Shown here: positions 33,967 through 34,705 of the stretch, one piece after another
Numbering within the stretch: position 1 is the first letter of the stretch
How the letters are laid out: each line of letters begins with the position of its first letter
Origin: Secundilactobacillus pentosiphilus
GTDB lineage: Bacteria > Bacillota > Bacilli > Lactobacillales > Lactobacillaceae
Length of the DNA stretch: 34,705 nucleotides
Reading direction: 5' to 3'
Assembly: GCF_002217985.1 (NCBI RefSeq)
Contig: NZ_BCMI01000025.1
Location: forward strand, 1-34,705
The notes under the pieces: generated by a model
Database searches by the model: none
Seen by the model: only the letters and a program-made list of their open reading frames with translations
What the model was told of the DNA's origin: nothing
Made by a program: the position numbers and the translations under genes

Positions 33967-33972
33967 TATAAT
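33967..33972 (+). promoter_or_regulatory. -10 element of the acyltransferase gene
   Basis: TATAAT lies 32 bases before the ATG at 34004; no convincing -35 is visible at 17 bases upstream. Confidence 0.45.
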
Positions 33973-34003
33973 AGGTTTAAGATTCAAGTCAGGAGTGAGG
34001 GTT

Positions 34004-34627
34004 ATGCATATCAATTACGTGGAACTTTCAAAGGATCATCCCACCATTGGTGAGGGCGGTCAAATAAAGGACACCAAGTTCGGCCAATACGTTGAAATTG
34101 GCAGTCAGAATTTTATCGATAATACCACTATCGATGATTATACCTATACGGGTCAATTATGCTTTATCCAGAACAGTGAGTTGAAAAAATTTATCAGTAT
34201 GGCTGCGATGGTTCGCATCGGACCAACCAATCATCCTTATAATAGACCAAGTCAGCACATTTTTGCATATAATGGGGCAGGTTATGGGTTTGGTGAGCCT
34301 GATAAGGCGTTTTTGCAGAAACGTCGGCAACTCAAGACGGTGATCGGCAACGATGTTTGGTTAGGCCATGATGTGGTCGTTCAAGCTGGCGTGACCGTTG
34401 GCGACGGTGCCGTTGTCGGCGCAGGCGCGGTAGTCACCAAGGACGTTGAACCCTACACGATCATTGGCGGGATTCCCGGTAAAAAAATCAAAGATCGTTT
34501 CCCTGATGAAATCAAAGCTGATCTGGAAAAAATTGCCTGGTGGGATTGGTCGAGAAAACAGCTCGAAGCTAATTACGCGGATTTTAGATTGCCGATTAAA
34601 GAATTTGTGGCCAAGCATTTGAAGTAA
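34004..34627 (+). CDS. Left-handed beta-helix O-acetyltransferase (CatB/Vat-like)
   Basis: The 207-residue protein belongs to the hexapeptide-repeat acyltransferases of the xenobiotic-acyltransferase type. Hexapeptide repeats run at about 12-70 and 112-155 (IGNDVWLGHDVVVQAGVTVG, then GAVVGAGAVVTKDV), interrupted by a loop with H77 in GPTNHPYNRP, the usual catalytic His. The end GGIPGKKIKDRF is typical. It uses acetyl-CoA; known members acetylate chloramphenicol, streptogramins or cell-surface sugars, so this alone does not imply drug resistance. AGGAGTGAGG precedes the ATG at 34004; a GTG at 33995 is rejected because it lies within that site. Confidence 0.85.
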   Translation: MHINYVELSKDHPTIGEGGQIKDTKFGQYVEIGSQNFIDNTTIDDYTYTGQLCFIQNSELKKFISMAAMVRIGPTNHPYNRPSQHIFAYNGAGYGFGEPDKAFLQKRRQLKTVIGNDVWLGHDVVVQAGVTVGDGAVVGAGAVVTKDVEPYTIIGGIPGKKIKDRFPDEIKADLEKIAWWDWSRKQLEANYADFRLPIKEFVAKHLK

Positions 34628-34653
34628 AAGAACTGAGAAAGGAGCCCTAGCGA

Positions 34654-34686
34654 ATGACGTGTACCCAAAAAGTTGGAACTAAATAG
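34654..34686 (+). pseudogene. Gene start cut by a possible insertion-sequence end
   Basis: AAAGGAG (34639-34645) followed by ATG at 34654 looks like a genuine translation start, but the frame stops after ten codons. From 34660 the sequence resembles an IS terminus, so a downstream gene may have been interrupted at its second codon. The window ends too soon to decide. Confidence 0.35.
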
Positions 34687-34705
34687 TTTTATTCTTCTAG
34701 GCAAC
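34660..34705 (+). mobile_element. Possible left end of an IS3/IS150-group insertion sequence
   Basis: TGTACCCAAAAAGTTGGAAC starts with TGTA and resembles the inverted-repeat ends of IS150-like elements, which usually read TGTACTG...CCAAAAAGTTGGA. No transposase is inside the window, so this is a partial feature. Confidence 0.4.

Noticed and set aside
34004-34627. Antibiotic resistance determinant
   Set aside because: The CatB/Vat-like fold is common in housekeeping acetyltransferases, and no mobile resistance context is visible.
1-34705. CRISPR arrays, tRNA or rRNA genes, prophage or toxin-antitoxin genes
   Set aside because: None was seen; no spaced direct repeats, no tRNA-like TTCGA arms in suitable context, and no phage or toxin genes.

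Overview
The window comes from a low-to-mid GC Gram-positive bacterium, almost certainly a member of the Lactobacillaceae. AGGAGG-type ribosome binding sites, an AraR-type operator, CcpA cre sites, a T-box leader, tandem pstB genes and protein sequences typical of lactobacilli all point there. Species cannot be fixed from the sequence alone. All the genes look chromosomal and mostly housekeeping. The only mobile-element signals are a possible insertion-sequence end at the extreme right and a short dispersed palindromic repeat.

Layout. Bases 1-395 hold a palindromic repeat and no convincing gene. Bases 396-8167 are a pentoside/arabinose region: a GPH-family sugar symporter and a GH2 glycosidase on the minus strand, a divergent ArsR-type regulator with a large C-terminal domain, then araB and araA with an AraR box, promoter and cre-like site. 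Bases 8481-11760 carry acetate kinase (strong cre upstream), a histidine phosphatase, a nitrilase-family amidase and a cold-shock protein. Bases 12090-17205 are a minus-strand phosphate operon, pstS-pstC-pstA-pstB-pstB-phoU, facing an atypical response regulator across a four-repeat Pho box. The regulator is followed by a Nudix hydrolase and a C39-like peptidase, and then a convergent P1-family peptidase. Bases 20719-29499 hold hisK and a T-box-preceded, tightly packed histidine operon hisZ-G-D-B-H-A-F-I-E-C. The right end has an AraC-type regulator, a PTS-IIC-like membrane protein, a DedA protein, a 3-phosphoglycerate-dehydrogenase-like protein, a hexapeptide acyltransferase and a possible IS junction.

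How it fits together. The left locus probably imports a small glycoside, releases a pentose or other sugar, and sends arabinose through AraA and AraB. araD is missing from its usual place. Acetate kinase would take acetyl phosphate from the phosphoketolase route, which links it functionally to pentose use. The pst cluster is a complete high-affinity phosphate importer with a conspicuous Pho box and no histidine kinase beside it. The his genes, with hisK, cover every step from PRPP to histidine.

The most notable oddities are: a broken 5' reading frame in pstS at a 6-A run; a phoU frame that extends upstream of its first ATG to an AUA triplet behind a good ribosome binding site; a three-half-site operator in front of the GH2 operon; a degenerate receiver domain in the pho regulator; an acetate kinase with a changed active-site Asn; and a his-operon T-box whose tRNA-reading positions are not obviously histidine-specific.
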